NCBI GenBank assembly: GCA_946479535.1
Contig: CAMLGP010000143.1
Span: 1-6,975, forward strand
Length of the DNA: 6,975 nt
Direction of reading: 5' to 3'
Source of the DNA: an uncultured Bacteroidota bacterium
GTDB lineage: Bacteria; Bacteroidota; Bacteroidia; Chitinophagales; Chitinophagaceae
Made by a program: the position numbers and the translations under genes. The notes beneath the pieces were generated by a model, which was not told the origin of the DNA, made no database searches, and saw only the letters and a list, made by a program, of their open reading frames with translations. Position 1 is the stretch's first letter. The number at the start of each line of letters is the position of its first letter. This document shows positions 6,845-6,975 of the stretch, piece after piece.

Positions 6845-6975
6845 ATGCCCATCACCAGGCTGTCTATACCTGAGTTTCTTAAACTTTCCAAAGAGCACCC
6901 TGTGCTGGATGTCCGAAGTCCAGGCGAATTCAGTCATGCACATATACCCGGCGCTTACAGTTTGCCCTTATTTAC
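6845..6975 (+). CDS. mnmH: Rhodanese-domain protein, probable tRNA 2-selenouridine synthase N-terminus (continues past right edge)
   Basis: The first 43 codons are present. The frame starts MPITRLSIPEFLKLSKEHP and continues into LDVRSPGEFSHAHIPGAYSL and PLF. LDVRSPGEF...HIPGA is the start of a rhodanese domain, and the run HAHIPGAYSLPLF is what I recall for Bacteroidota MnmH/SelU (YbbB). That enzyme replaces sulfur with selenium in 2-thiouridine at the tRNA wobble position, using a rhodanese domain followed by a P-loop domain. The active-site Cys and the P-loop lie beyond the window, so a plain rhodanese-like sulfurtransferase remains possible. The ATG at 6845 is fixed by an in-frame TAA at 6830-6832. 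It is divergent from the ThuA-like operon and probably functionally unrelated. Confidence 0.75.
   Translation, partial: MPITRLSIPEFLKLSKEHPVLDVRSPGEFSHAHIPGAYSLPLF

Noticed and set aside
1..6975. CRISPR array, tRNA/rRNA, insertion sequence or phage signature
   Set aside because: No regularly spaced direct repeats, tRNA-like cloverleaf, transposase motif or terminal inverted repeats were seen on either strand.

Overview
The window looks like chromosomal DNA of a Bacteroidota bacterium, probably a soil or plant-associated member of the Chitinophagaceae or Sphingobacteriaceae type. The signs are a SusC/SusD outer-membrane pair, signal peptides cleaved just before Gln, AT-rich leaders without a clear Shine-Dalgarno, a TAnnTTTG-type promoter, and moderate GC (about 40%, judged by eye). 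The lineage is an inference; no rRNA or other taxonomic marker is present.

Layout, left to right. Bases 1-162 (minus) are the first 54 codons of a SusD-like lipoprotein that continues past the left edge. Bases 187-3378 (minus) are a complete SusC-like TonB-dependent receptor lying 24 bp upstream of susD in the same transcription direction. Bases 3379-4104 are a 726-bp stretch with no credible gene; it should hold the susCD promoter and leader and contains one imperfect palindrome. Bases 4105-6609 (minus) are a tight four-gene cluster, read from high to low coordinates: a secreted ThuA-domain protein, a small cytosolic DUF1330 protein, an exported DUF1080 (3-keto-disaccharide hydrolase domain) protein and a secreted DUF2147 protein, with gaps of 39, 41 and 49 bp. 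Bases 6610-6844 are a divergent intergenic region. Bases 6845-6975 (plus) are the start of a rhodanese-domain protein that resembles the N-terminus of tRNA 2-selenouridine synthase (MnmH/SelU).

How the genes may work together. SusC/SusD pairs capture and import glycans or other nutrients across the outer membrane. ThuA and DUF1080 domains both recur in the oxidative '3-keto-sugar' route of glycoside breakdown. Two exported proteins of these families in one operon, next to a SusCD uptake pair, suggest a small periplasmic glycoside-processing locus. The oxidoreductase (Gfo/Idh/MocA or GMC type) that such a route needs is not in the window, nor is any classical glycoside hydrolase. The substrate cannot be read from the sequence. 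The mnmH-like gene is probably unrelated housekeeping tRNA modification.
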